Source of the DNA: Pseudalkalibacillus decolorationis
Lineage (GTDB): Bacteria > Bacillota > Bacilli > Bacillales > Fictibacillaceae
Direction of reading: 5' to 3'
NCBI RefSeq assembly: GCF_024609785.1
Contig: NZ_JANHJQ010000012.1
Coordinates: forward strand, 62,001 to 126,000
DNA: 64,000 nt
Positions 44,215 through 51,970 of this stretch are shown here, one piece after another. The notes under the pieces were generated by a model. That model searched no databases. It had not been told where the DNA came from and was given only the letters and a program-made list of their open reading frames with translations. The translations under genes were made by a program, and so were the position numbers. Numbering within the stretch: position 1 is the stretch's first letter; each line of letters starts with the position of its first letter.

Positions 44215-44904
44215 ATGGCTAAAATTTATTTGGATCCAGGACATGGTGGAAGTGATCCGGGAGCAACGGGCAATGGGTTACAAGAAAAAGATGTGAATCT
44301 AAAAGTCGGTCTAAAGCTAAGAGACATTCTTCTAAGTGAGTACAAAAACGTAGAGGTACGAATGAGCAGAACTACAGATACGTTCGTTTCCCTAGATGAA
44401 CGTACAAATGACGCCAATGCGTGGGGTGCCGACTATCTTACCTCAATCCATGTTAATGCAGGTGGGGGCGAAGGTTTTGAGAGCTATATTTACAATGGGT
44501 CCTATTCTGGAAAGGCTGAAACTGACCGCTTAAGAAGTATCATTCATGATGCAATTCTTGAAGAAACAGGCTTCCGGAACCGTGGGGAAAAAGAAGCAAA
44601 CTTTCACATGTTAAGGGAGTCAGCCATGAAAGCTGTCTTAACGGAAAATGGTTTTATTGATAATTCAGGTGATGCAGCAAAGCTCAAGATGGACACATTT
44701 TTAGATAAGATCGCACGTGGACATGCTGTTGGATTTGAAAGAGCTTTTAATTTGGAAAAAAAGCCTGTAATCTCACCCGATGATCTTCACCGCGTGATTG
44801 TAGATGGCAGACAAGTTGGCGCCTATGGAAATGATCAGAATGTGCTTGATGCGGTAGAAAGACATCTGAATACTTCGAATCGAATCGTCATTGAAAAGGT
44901 GTAG
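44215..44904 (+). CDS. N-acetylmuramoyl-L-alanine amidase (Amidase_3) with SPOR-like tail
   Basis: The product has 229 residues from the ATG at 44215 (MAKIYLDPGHGG). Zinc-ligand motifs are LDPGHGGSDPGA, then SIHVNAGGGEGFE and the catalytic Glu in AVLTENGFIDN. The last 40 residues (HRVIVDGRQVGAYGNDQNVL) look like one SPOR-type wall-binding unit as in CwlC-like enzymes. No signal peptide is seen, as in mother-cell lytic CwlC. A second, frameshifted copy follows. Confidence 0.88.
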   Translation: MAKIYLDPGHGGSDPGATGNGLQEKDVNLKVGLKLRDILLSEYKNVEVRMSRTTDTFVSLDERTNDANAWGADYLTSIHVNAGGGEGFESYIYNGSYSGKAETDRLRSIIHDAILEETGFRNRGEKEANFHMLRESAMKAVLTENGFIDNSGDAAKLKMDTFLDKIARGHAVGFERAFNLEKKPVISPDDLHRVIVDGRQVGAYGNDQNVLDAVERHLNTSNRIVIEKV

Positions 44905-44966
44905 TGTTAATAAAACGATATTAATGGACAAGCTATTAATTAGTCTAGAAAAATGAAGAACAAATG

Positions 44967-45019
44967 AAGTGTAGAGCTATGCAAAAGTTAAACGCAGAGC
45001 CTACACTTTGATTTTTTTC
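44967..45019 (+). terminator. Terminator after the first amidase
   Basis: AAGTGTAG and CTACACTT bracket a partly paired loop (GAGCT/AGAGC) and are followed by GATTTTTTT. The remaining 45020-45207 has no gene. Confidence 0.7.
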
Positions 45020-45207
45020 CATCTTTCATTAATTTATAGTCTTATCGAGCATTTGCTGAAGAATTTGTGCCTCAAATGGCGAACTTTCATTAGCTGAAAA
45101 TATCCTATTGATCATACATTGACAGACTTTTTATGCTTATACCAAGTATCCCATGTACGCTTCGTTTCGATAATATACAGGTAATGAAACGATAGGATGT
45201 GTATAAG

Positions 45208-45896
45208 ATGACGAAAATTTATTTAGATCCAGGGCATGGTGGAAATGACCCGGGAGCAGTTGGTAACGGTTTGCGGGAAAAAGACTTGACACTAGAAATC
45301 GGTTTAAAAGTAAGGGACATCCTCTTACGTAATTATGAAAACGTTGAGGTCCGTATGAGTCGTACGGCAGATACAACCCTGTCACTTGACCAACGAACTA
45401 ATGATGCAAATACTTGGGGAGCTGATTTTCTGATCTCGATCCACATTAATGCAGGGGGGGAAAAGGTTTCGAAAGCTACATTTACAATGGCTCTTATTCT
45501 GGGAAATCAGAAACCGAACGTCTAAGAACAATTGTTCATGATGCCATTATTGAAGAAACAAGGTTCATTCATCGTGGAAAAAAAGAAGCCAACTTTCATA
45601 TGGTTCGAGAATCGAAAATGAAAGCAGTATTGACGGAAAATGGTTTTATTGATAATGCTACTGATGTTGCAAAACTAAAGCAGGATGCATTTCTTGATAA
45701 AGTTGCGCAAGGTCATGTGAATGGAATGGTTAAAGCACTCAAGTTGGAAAAGAAACGTAACTTCTCTGCGAGTGGTACCCATCGAATCGTTGTCGATGGG
45801 ACACAAGTGGGTGCTTATGAAAATGATCAAAATGTAATGGATGCGGTAGAAAGACATCTTACTTCATCAAATCAAATTCTCGTTGAAAAACTTTGA
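45208..45896 (+). pseudogene. Second Amidase_3 paralogue, frameshifted in a poly-G tract
   Basis: The 5' part (MTKIYLDPGHGGNDPGAVGN to SIHINAGGE) and the 3' part (GFESYIYNGSYSGKSETERL onward, through AVLTENGFIDNATD and a SPOR-like tail) are closely similar to the intact neighbour. The frame breaks at 45454-45460, seven G residues where eight would keep the frame. No other defect is seen. It may be a recent inactivation, a phase-variable switch, or a sequencing error at the homopolymer. Confidence 0.85.
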
Positions 45897-45908
45897 TTTC
45901 CAACATAA

Positions 45909-45958
45909 TTAACACTTCCTTTACGTATTCATTATCTTTCCTTAACCTTTGCAACATG
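45909..45958 (+). promoter_or_regulatory. PhoP-box-like array upstream of the PHP hydrolase gene
   Basis: Hexamers TTAACA, TTTACG, ATTATC, TTAACC and AACATG start at 45909, 45920, 45931, 45942 and 45953, an exact 11 bp period. PhoP of Bacillus binds TT(A/C/T)A(A/C/T)A-type direct repeats with 11 bp period. A TATGAT (45971-45976) suitably placed as -10 follows. Confidence 0.65.
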
Positions 45959-46019
45959 GTATCAAGTTACTATGATTAGTAGAAATGAAGTTTGCTAATA
46001 TTTTAAGGGAGTGTTTTTT

Positions 46020-46892
46020 GTGAAAGTAGATTTGCATTGTCATACGAACATTTCAGATGGCTCGTTTACATTTGACGAGATTTTGAGACAAGCAAAACAG
46101 CAGGAAGTGACGCACTTGGCAATTACGAATCATGATACGACAAAGGGCTTGGAAGGGATGGTTGCTGAAGGGGTCAAGCACGGTATTGAAATTATTCCAG
46201 GTATTGAAGTTTCGGCTTTTGATTTTGAGCGGAATCGACGAGTACATATCTTAGGTTATTTCATCGAACCAGGGCACACAGCACTTACTGAACTTTGCAC
46301 ACCGCTTTTAGAAAAACGTCATCAAGCCTCGTATGAAATGGTCGGCAAATTGAATGAAGCAGGTTATGAGATTGATTGGGATCGCGTCGTGCAATTGGCT
46401 GAAGGCGGTACAGGTGTTTATAAACAACACATCATGCAAGTTTTAATTGAAAAAGGTTACACAAAAACCATTTATGGTCGATTATATAAAAAGTTATTCT
46501 CTCGTGGCGGAGTCGATCAAGAAGAACCGGGTATTGCTTTCGTTCCGCTTGAGTATGTCGATGCCAAATCTGCTATTCGAGCCATTCGTGAAGCTGGGGG
46601 AATTCCCGTTTTGGCACATCCAGGACAATATAAGAGCTTTGAAGCCGTGCCTGAGTTAGTGGATGCAGGCCTAGAAGGCATTGAAATCTGGCATCCACTA
46701 CATGGTCGAGAGGAAGAGGCACGGGCGATTAATTACGCGATGGAATTTCACTTGGTTATGACAGGCGGCTCTGACTTCCATGGTGATTACGGTGAGGATG
46801 ATAGCATTGTACTTGGCTGTAAGGATCCAGGAATCGATAGTGTGGATGCTCTAAAAAAGAGAAAAACAAGCCTTCTCCAAAAAGAGGTCTAA
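46020..46892 (+). CDS. PHP-domain phosphoesterase, candidate PhnPP (cyclic phosphate dihydrolase)
   Basis: The product has 290 residues from the GTG at 46020, eight bases after GGGAG. PHP metal motifs: VDLHCHTNISDGS (5-17), AITNHDTT, PGIEVSAF, VLAHPGQY and GGSDFHGDYG. The family includes the RNase AM/TrpH phosphatases and PhnPP, which turns 5-phosphoribosyl 1,2-cyclic phosphate into ribose-5-phosphate and phosphate in the C-P lyase pathway of bacteria lacking PhnP. It is next to the phn genes and behind PhoP-box-like repeats, and no phnP or phnN is present, so PhnPP is the best inference. Confidence 0.82.
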   Translation: MKVDLHCHTNISDGSFTFDEILRQAKQQEVTHLAITNHDTTKGLEGMVAEGVKHGIEIIPGIEVSAFDFERNRRVHILGYFIEPGHTALTELCTPLLEKRHQASYEMVGKLNEAGYEIDWDRVVQLAEGGTGVYKQHIMQVLIEKGYTKTIYGRLYKKLFSRGGVDQEEPGIAFVPLEYVDAKSAIRAIREAGGIPVLAHPGQYKSFEAVPELVDAGLEGIEIWHPLHGREEEARAINYAMEFHLVMTGGSDFHGDYGEDDSIVLGCKDPGIDSVDALKKRKTSLLQKEV

Positions 46893-46895
46893 CGA

Positions 46896-47051
46896 ATGAA
46901 GCATTTAAACCATTCCCAAATAGATTTAGAGCTTTCAGAGGAACCTGTTTTTCACGGAAGCAGTCACATTATCAATAGTTATGCTGGAGCATGGACATCG
47001 ATTGGTCCGAACAACAAGATCCTAGAATATGAAAAATCCCTGATCAAATGA
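46896..47051 (+). pseudogene. Truncated phn-linked hexapeptide acetyltransferase
   Basis: Four bases after the PHP gene, 51 codons read MKHLNHSQIDLELSEEPVFH and GAWTSIGPNN. This matches the N-terminus of the left-handed-helix acetyltransferases (DapH-like) often encoded in phosphonate clusters, which are normally about 200 residues. The rest is replaced by a terminator, so the gene is a remnant. Confidence 0.62.
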
Positions 47052-47067
47052 TGATCGGGGATTTTTT
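47032..47067 (+). terminator. Terminator ending the PHP gene transcript
   Basis: AAAATCCC and TGATCA pair with TGATC and GGGGATTTTTT around an AATGA loop. The left arm lies inside the acetyltransferase remnant. Confidence 0.8.
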
Positions 47068-47113
47068 AACGTCCGTGAGAAAATCAATTGTTCCACGGCA
47101 AAATGATGATCTT

Positions 47114-47141
47114 TTTACAATTTCTTAACCGTCAGTTTATA
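47114..47141 (+). promoter_or_regulatory. PhoP-box-like array upstream of phnF
   Basis: TTTACA, TTAACC and TTTATA start at 47114, 47125 and 47136, an exact 11 bp period. The first two hexamers and spacing match the array before phnG. Confidence 0.6.
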
Positions 47142-47229
47142 AAGCTTGTTTACACTTAAAAGTAAATAACTGTCGAAATTTGCTCAGTGTGGATTATCGT
47201 AAAGACCTTACCAAAATGGGGGGACCAAT

Positions 47230-47931
47230 ATGTCTGAGGTCACTATGCTCGTTGACCAGATTCTTTTACACATTAATAAAGGTAAATTTGCAGCGAATCA
47301 AAAGTTACCATCTGAACACGAACTCGCTGATCAGTTTAGAGTGCCACGTATGATTGTCCGAAAAGCGTATGAACGACTTCAGGAGCTTGGCTATATCTAT
47401 TCCATGCAAGGAAAAGGCAGTTTTGTGAAAGACAGAAAGAAACAAATCCCACTTGTCTTTTCGAAGGATGTCAGCTTTAGCGAAAAAATGAGAGAGCTAT
47501 ATAGTGATTATTATTCGGAAAATGTCGGTTGTGAGCCAATACCCTATCATACTGAAATCTATCCATCTCTCAGTACAGATAAAGATGAGCAGGTATATAA
47601 GATTCGTAGACTTCGATTCCTTGGAAAACTCCCGATTGCCTTGCATACATCCTACATTTCAGAATCGTTATTTCAGGATATTGGTGAATTAGGGAACACG
47701 ATCACATCGATGTTTGAGTACTACAGAAGCAAGGGATATACGGATGTTTATTCAGAAAAAAGTATTTTAAGCGTCATTTTCCCTACGGAGTTTGAGCGAG
47801 AGATTTTACAATGCTCAAGCCTTGTTCCTCTCTTATTACTCGAATCGCGCTGTTTGGATCGAGAGACTGGAACGGTTCTTGAGGTCTCAAAAATACGGTA
47901 TCGTAGTGACTGTTTTACCTATATAATCTAA
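47230..47931 (+). CDS. phnF: PhnF-type GntR/UTRA transcriptional regulator
   Basis: The product has 233 residues. The winged helix-turn-helix (residues 1-70) contains LPSEHELADQFRVPRMIVRK and the UTRA ligand domain follows (DEQVYKIRRLRFLGKLPIAL, LLLLESRCLDRETGTVLEVS). It stands alone in front of phnG on the same strand and probably represses or modulates the phn genes in response to phosphonate or phosphate. Confidence 0.88.
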   Translation: MSEVTMLVDQILLHINKGKFAANQKLPSEHELADQFRVPRMIVRKAYERLQELGYIYSMQGKGSFVKDRKKQIPLVFSKDVSFSEKMRELYSDYYSENVGCEPIPYHTEIYPSLSTDKDEQVYKIRRLRFLGKLPIALHTSYISESLFQDIGELGNTITSMFEYYRSKGYTDVYSEKSILSVIFPTEFEREILQCSSLVPLLLLESRCLDRETGTVLEVSKIRYRSDCFTYII

Positions 47932-47954
47932 TCCTTTACATAACCACAACGCTT

Positions 47955-47982
47955 TTTACAAACTCTTAACTTTCATGAACTT
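47955..47982 (+). promoter_or_regulatory. PhoP-box-like array upstream of phnG
   Basis: TTTACA, TTAACT and GAACTT start at 47955, 47966 and 47977, an 11 bp period. It lies 56 bases before the phnG start codon, suitable for activation of phnGHIJKML. Confidence 0.6.
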
Positions 47983-48037
47983 GGCAACAAGGTAAATTGA
48001 TAGCAACGGGTCATCAATCTTACATGGAGGCTTGAGG

Positions 48038-48463
48038 ATGAAACGAAAAACAAGAACAAGAATTCTGATCAATGGGTCCAGTAATCTTTCGGAACAATTA
48101 GCAACGCAAATCACAGACCGATACGAGGTTCAAATGATAGAAGAACCAAACAACGGATTGGTAATGGTGAAAATGGAGGAAAACGCGAAGAAAAGCCTGT
48201 TTTATTTAGGAGAAGTATTCGTAACAGAATGCAAAGTCCAGATTAACGGACAGTTAGGCATCGGTATTTTAAAAGGTGATAAGCCAGAGCTAAGCTATTA
48301 TCTAGCCGTTATTGATGCAGCGTATCAGGCAGAGCTTGATGAAGTAAAAGGCTGGATACCGCTTTTGCTTGCGGAGGAAGAAAACATAGCGGTAGAACGG
48401 AAAGAATTTGACAACAAAGTTCTCCAAACGAAAGTAAACTTCGAAAATATGGATGTTGAGTGA
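48038..48463 (+). CDS. phnG: C-P lyase complex subunit PhnG
   Basis: The product has 141 residues from the ATG at 48038, seven bases after GGAGG. Recognised by ILINGSSNLSEQLA, LFYLGEVFVTECKVQINGQL-type core (GEVFVTEC) and its place before phnH. PhnG, with PhnH, PhnI and PhnL, transfers ribose triphosphate to the phosphonate. Confidence 0.9.
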   Translation: MKRKTRTRILINGSSNLSEQLATQITDRYEVQMIEEPNNGLVMVKMEENAKKSLFYLGEVFVTECKVQINGQLGIGILKGDKPELSYYLAVIDAAYQAELDEVKGWIPLLLAEEENIAVERKEFDNKVLQTKVNFENMDVE

Positions 48464-48477
48464 AGGGAGTGTCAACT

Positions 48478-49074
48478 ATGCAATTGGATTTAGTTCATGA
48501 TGTACAGTCTGCATACCGGATGCTCATCGATTCGATGTCTAGACCGGGTATGATTTCGAATTTAAGCGAGGAAGCACGAAAAGTCGATTTCCAAACCGAA
48601 TGCAGCAATTCACTGATCGTGATAGCCCTGACATTGCTGGATACAGAAGTCACATTTAAAGTCATTTCGGAGCACGAAGCTGAAGTGACGCAGTTCATTA
48701 ATCAACTCACTTATGCAAAATCAACGACAGCAGATCAAGCGGATTATATTTTTATTTTACAAGACGCAACTGATGAACAATTACAAAAGACCATTCAGAT
48801 GGCGAAACATGGGGATCTCGTGAATCCGCAAGAATCCGCGACATTAATCATTGAAGTCGATGAGGTGACCGCTGGAAGAGAACTAATGCTGAGGGGACCG
48901 GGAATTAGGACAGAGGAGTACGTTCACATTAGTGCAACTGGAGATTGGATCGACTTGCGTGCTGAAAAAAATGGGGATTTTCCTTTAGGCATTGATCTGC
49001 TGTTTATCGATCTAAATCATAATTTATTGGCTATACCGAGAACGACTCAAGTAATGAAGCAGGTGATCAAATAA
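48478..49074 (+). CDS. phnH: C-P lyase complex subunit PhnH
   Basis: The product has 198 residues from the ATG at 48478, eight bases after GGGAG; a GTG at 48460 would overlap phnG by four bases. Features: AYRMLIDSMSRPGMI near the start, DTEVTF, LRGPGI and FPLGIDLLFID. Its stop overlaps phnI by one base. Part of the PhnGHIJ core. Confidence 0.92.
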   Translation: MQLDLVHDVQSAYRMLIDSMSRPGMISNLSEEARKVDFQTECSNSLIVIALTLLDTEVTFKVISEHEAEVTQFINQLTYAKSTTADQADYIFILQDATDEQLQKTIQMAKHGDLVNPQESATLIIEVDEVTAGRELMLRGPGIRTEEYVHISATGDWIDLRAEKNGDFPLGIDLLFIDLNHNLLAIPRTTQVMKQVIK

Positions 49075-50207
49075 TGGGATACGTTGCAGTGAAAGGCGGA
49101 ACTCACGCCATTGAAGAGTCAATTCGACGGTTAAAATATGAACGTACGAAAAAGAAGTCGATTCTTCATGTCAAGAACATTGAAGCAGGTATGCGAGGCT
49201 TGATTGATCAAACGATGTCAGAAAGCAGCCTGTTCAGCGAAAAACTTGCCTCCATAGCAATTAAGCAGGCAGAAGGAAATCCAGAAGAAGCGGTTTTCTT
49301 ACTTCGAGCTTATCGCTCAACCTTACCGAGAAAGCATTATTCCAACAAGGTTGTTTCCGAAGATATGAGGGTAGAACGGAGGATTTCAGCAAGCTTCAAA
49401 GATATTCCCGGAGGACAAATTTTAGGAGCGACAACCGATTATACCCATCGTTTACTGGACTTCAATTTAGCTACGGAAACAGATGAAGACCTGTTAAGCT
49501 GGGTTTCTGATTTCGAAAAGGAAGAAACTACCGATTCGGATGATACGGACCTAACAAAGCTTACCAAGGTGATCGATTATTTACGAAATGAAGGCTTGGT
49601 GCAAGAATGTGAGCGAAATGATCAGGAACCGGATGACGTAACAAGAAAAAGCCTGGAGTTTCCATCAAGCCGCAGTGAAAGGCTACAAATTTTAAGTCGA
49701 GGACAGACGGGGGCTGTTACGTCATTAGCCTATGCGGTCATTCGTGGATATGGATCCCTTCATCCAACAGTCGGTGAATTACGTGTTGGCGATTTGCCCA
49801 TTTATATAAATAATCCGATTGATCCAACCGACGATGATGATAGCTATTTTATTGGTGAGATCAAAGTAACCGAAGCTGAAATGCTCATGCCGGTCACAGT
49901 CGAAAAGGAACATGGAAAAAAGGAAATAGAGTTTGAGATAGGGTACGGTGTCTGCTACGGGCAAAACGAAACAAAGGCGATATCGATGGGAATTCTAGAT
50001 AACTGCCTTGAAAATAAAAATCCGGATTATCCAAGCCATAACGAAGAATTCGTGCTCTTTCATATTGACTCTGTCGAATCAACGGGATTCATCTCTCATT
50101 TGAAAATGCCACACTATGTGACCTTCCAATCGAAGCTCGATAGTGTTCGCAAAACAAAAAAGAAACATAGTGAGTTAAATCAGGAAAAGCAAGAGGTGAG
50201 AGTATGA
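49074..50207 (+). CDS. phnI: C-P lyase complex subunit PhnI
   Basis: The product has 377 residues. It begins MGYVAVKGGTHAIEESIRRL and contains RAYRSTLPRKHYSNKV, RRISASFKDIPGGQILGAT and LSRGQTGAVTSLAYAVIRGY, all diagnostic. PhnI displaces adenine from ATP to begin loading ribose on the phosphonate. It overlaps phnH by one base and phnJ by four. Confidence 0.96.
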   Translation: MGYVAVKGGTHAIEESIRRLKYERTKKKSILHVKNIEAGMRGLIDQTMSESSLFSEKLASIAIKQAEGNPEEAVFLLRAYRSTLPRKHYSNKVVSEDMRVERRISASFKDIPGGQILGATTDYTHRLLDFNLATETDEDLLSWVSDFEKEETTDSDDTDLTKLTKVIDYLRNEGLVQECERNDQEPDDVTRKSLEFPSSRSERLQILSRGQTGAVTSLAYAVIRGYGSLHPTVGELRVGDLPIYINNPIDPTDDDDSYFIGEIKVTEAEMLMPVTVEKEHGKKEIEFEIGYGVCYGQNETKAISMGILDNCLENKNPDYPSHNEEFVLFHIDSVESTGFISHLKMPHYVTFQSKLDSVRKTKKKHSELNQEKQEVRV

Positions 50208-51067
50208 TGACCACAGCGACAGCCTATAATTTTGCTTTTTTCGATGAAGGATCGAAAAGAGAAATAAGAAGAGCGACACTAAAAGCCATTTCGATTCCAG
50301 GGTATCAGGTACCATTTGCTTCAAGGGAAATGCCGATCGCGCGCGGATGGGGCACGGGTGGATTGCAATTAACACTTTCTCTCGTCGGAAAAAACGACAC
50401 GATGAAAGTGATTGATCAGGGAGCGGATGAATCGGTCAACGCAGTTAACATTAAGAAGTTGATTGAAAATACTACCGGAATCGGTAAGACAGATGAGACT
50501 TCAGAAGCAACAATCATTCAATCACGACACCGTATTCCAGAGGTCCCTTTGACGAAAGGTCAGATTCTTGTATTACAAGTTCCTCTACCAGAGCCACTCA
50601 GGGCTTTTGAGGCAAGTGAACTCGAAACGAAAAAACTGCATGCGGAAAAAGAATACAGCGGAGCTTGGTTGATGCTTTTTGAGCAGATCATGAAATACGG
50701 GAATATGGCAACTGATGCGGACCACCCCGTCATGGTGGAAAACAGATATGTAATGGCACCGAGTCCGATCCCGCGCTTCGATAATCCGAAAATGAATCAT
50801 TCTGATGCACTCATTTTACTAGGAGCGGGACGGGAGAAGAAGGTGTACGCTGTGCCGCCATATACGAGAGTCGTCTCACTCGCGTTTCAAGATCATCCAT
50901 TTGAGCCTGAATCGTTCGAAGGTGAGAGTTGTAAGGTGTGCGGAGCGAATTCCGTATTTATGGACGAGCTTGTTGAGGAAGAATCCGGTGAAACCTATTA
51001 CCAATGCAATGATACGAGCTATTGCATTGAAAGGTTGAATCAAGCTCAGGAGGAGGGTGCGTTATGA
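50204..51067 (+). CDS. phnJ: PhnJ, radical-SAM C-P lyase
   Basis: The product has 287 residues. Diagnostic NFAFFDEGSKREIRRATLKA, VPFASREMPIARGWGTGG and the C-terminal cysteines CKVCGA and CNDTSYC that bind the Fe-S cluster and supply the thiyl radical. It cleaves the carbon-phosphorus bond, giving an alkane and 5-phosphoribosyl 1,2-cyclic phosphate. ATGA overlaps link it to phnI and phnK. Confidence 0.96.
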   Translation: MMTTATAYNFAFFDEGSKREIRRATLKAISIPGYQVPFASREMPIARGWGTGGLQLTLSLVGKNDTMKVIDQGADESVNAVNIKKLIENTTGIGKTDETSEATIIQSRHRIPEVPLTKGQILVLQVPLPEPLRAFEASELETKKLHAEKEYSGAWLMLFEQIMKYGNMATDADHPVMVENRYVMAPSPIPRFDNPKMNHSDALILLGAGREKKVYAVPPYTRVVSLAFQDHPFEPESFEGESCKVCGANSVFMDELVEEESGETYYQCNDTSYCIERLNQAQEEGAL

Positions 51068-51909
51068 ATGAATTCGACAGTCCAATTTTATCCGTACGCC
51101 ATTTAAATAAACAGTTTGGTAATGGATGTGAGAGCTGCCGCACCCAGAATCCTGAACAAATGCTGAAAAATTATTGCCCGGTATGCGGAACGGTATATGC
51201 ATGTAAAGATGTATCCTTTGATGTGTATCCAGGAGAAGTCCTTGGCATTGTCGGGGAAAGTGGAAGCGGAAAATCGACTTTAATGAAATGTTTATATTTT
51301 GATCAAGAAGTAACGAGTGGAGTGGCTTATATTCACACGTATAAAGATGGAAAGAAGAACTTGTTCGAGGAGTCGGGCCAGTACAAGCGCTATATTCGTA
51401 ATCATTTGATGGGGAAGGTGTATCAGAACCCCATTCTGGGCCTTAAAATGGATTTTTCCTCAATCGGTAACATTGCTGAAAAGCTGATTTCTGCTGGGGA
51501 GCGCCATGTCGGAACGATGGAAGCGAGGGGCATTGAATTACTGGATCACGTGTGTATACCCATTCATCGCAGTAAAGAAGCACCGAAAAACTTCTCGGGG
51601 GGTATGCAACAGCGAGTTCAGATAGCGAAAGCACTTTCGAATAAGCCACCTCTACTGCTTTTAGATGAGGTAACGACGGGGTTAGACTTGTCTGTTCAGG
51701 CAAGTGTGCTGGATCTTATCAAAAACCTGCAACGAGAATTGGAGATTAGTATTGTACTCGTTTCCCACGATCTTGGAGTAATACGAATGCTTGCTGATCG
51801 GACACTCGTCATGCTTGAAGGAAGAGTGATTGAACAAGGGTTGACGGACCAGATTTTAGAAGATCCGCAGCACCAATATACACAACAGCTTGTGCATTCA
51901 CTGCTATAA
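51064..51909 (+). CDS. phnK: PhnK, ABC-type ATPase of the C-P lyase complex
   Basis: The product has 281 residues. An N-terminal insert with CESC and CPVCG precedes the nucleotide-binding domain: Walker A GESGSGKSTLM, signature NFSGGMQQRVQIAKAL, Walker B LLLLDEVTTGLDL. PhnK docks on PhnJ and drives conformational change rather than transport. The extra cysteine pairs may bind zinc. Confidence 0.94.
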   Translation: MNEFDSPILSVRHLNKQFGNGCESCRTQNPEQMLKNYCPVCGTVYACKDVSFDVYPGEVLGIVGESGSGKSTLMKCLYFDQEVTSGVAYIHTYKDGKKNLFEESGQYKRYIRNHLMGKVYQNPILGLKMDFSSIGNIAEKLISAGERHVGTMEARGIELLDHVCIPIHRSKEAPKNFSGGMQQRVQIAKALSNKPPLLLLDEVTTGLDLSVQASVLDLIKNLQRELEISIVLVSHDLGVIRMLADRTLVMLEGRVIEQGLTDQILEDPQHQYTQQLVHSLL

Positions 51910-51933
51910 AGAAAACTTGGCTAGCGCCAAGTT
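51906..51933 (+). repeat. Short family A tail between phnK and phnM
   Basis: AAAGAAAACTTGGCTAGCGC followed by CAAGTT forms a hairpin (AACTTGG/CCAAGTT) beginning at the phnK stop codon. It is the only interruption in the otherwise overlapping phnGHIJK block. Confidence 0.7.
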
Positions 51934-51970
51934 ATAGGTGTTGGATGAATATCGTATTGGAGGAATAGTC

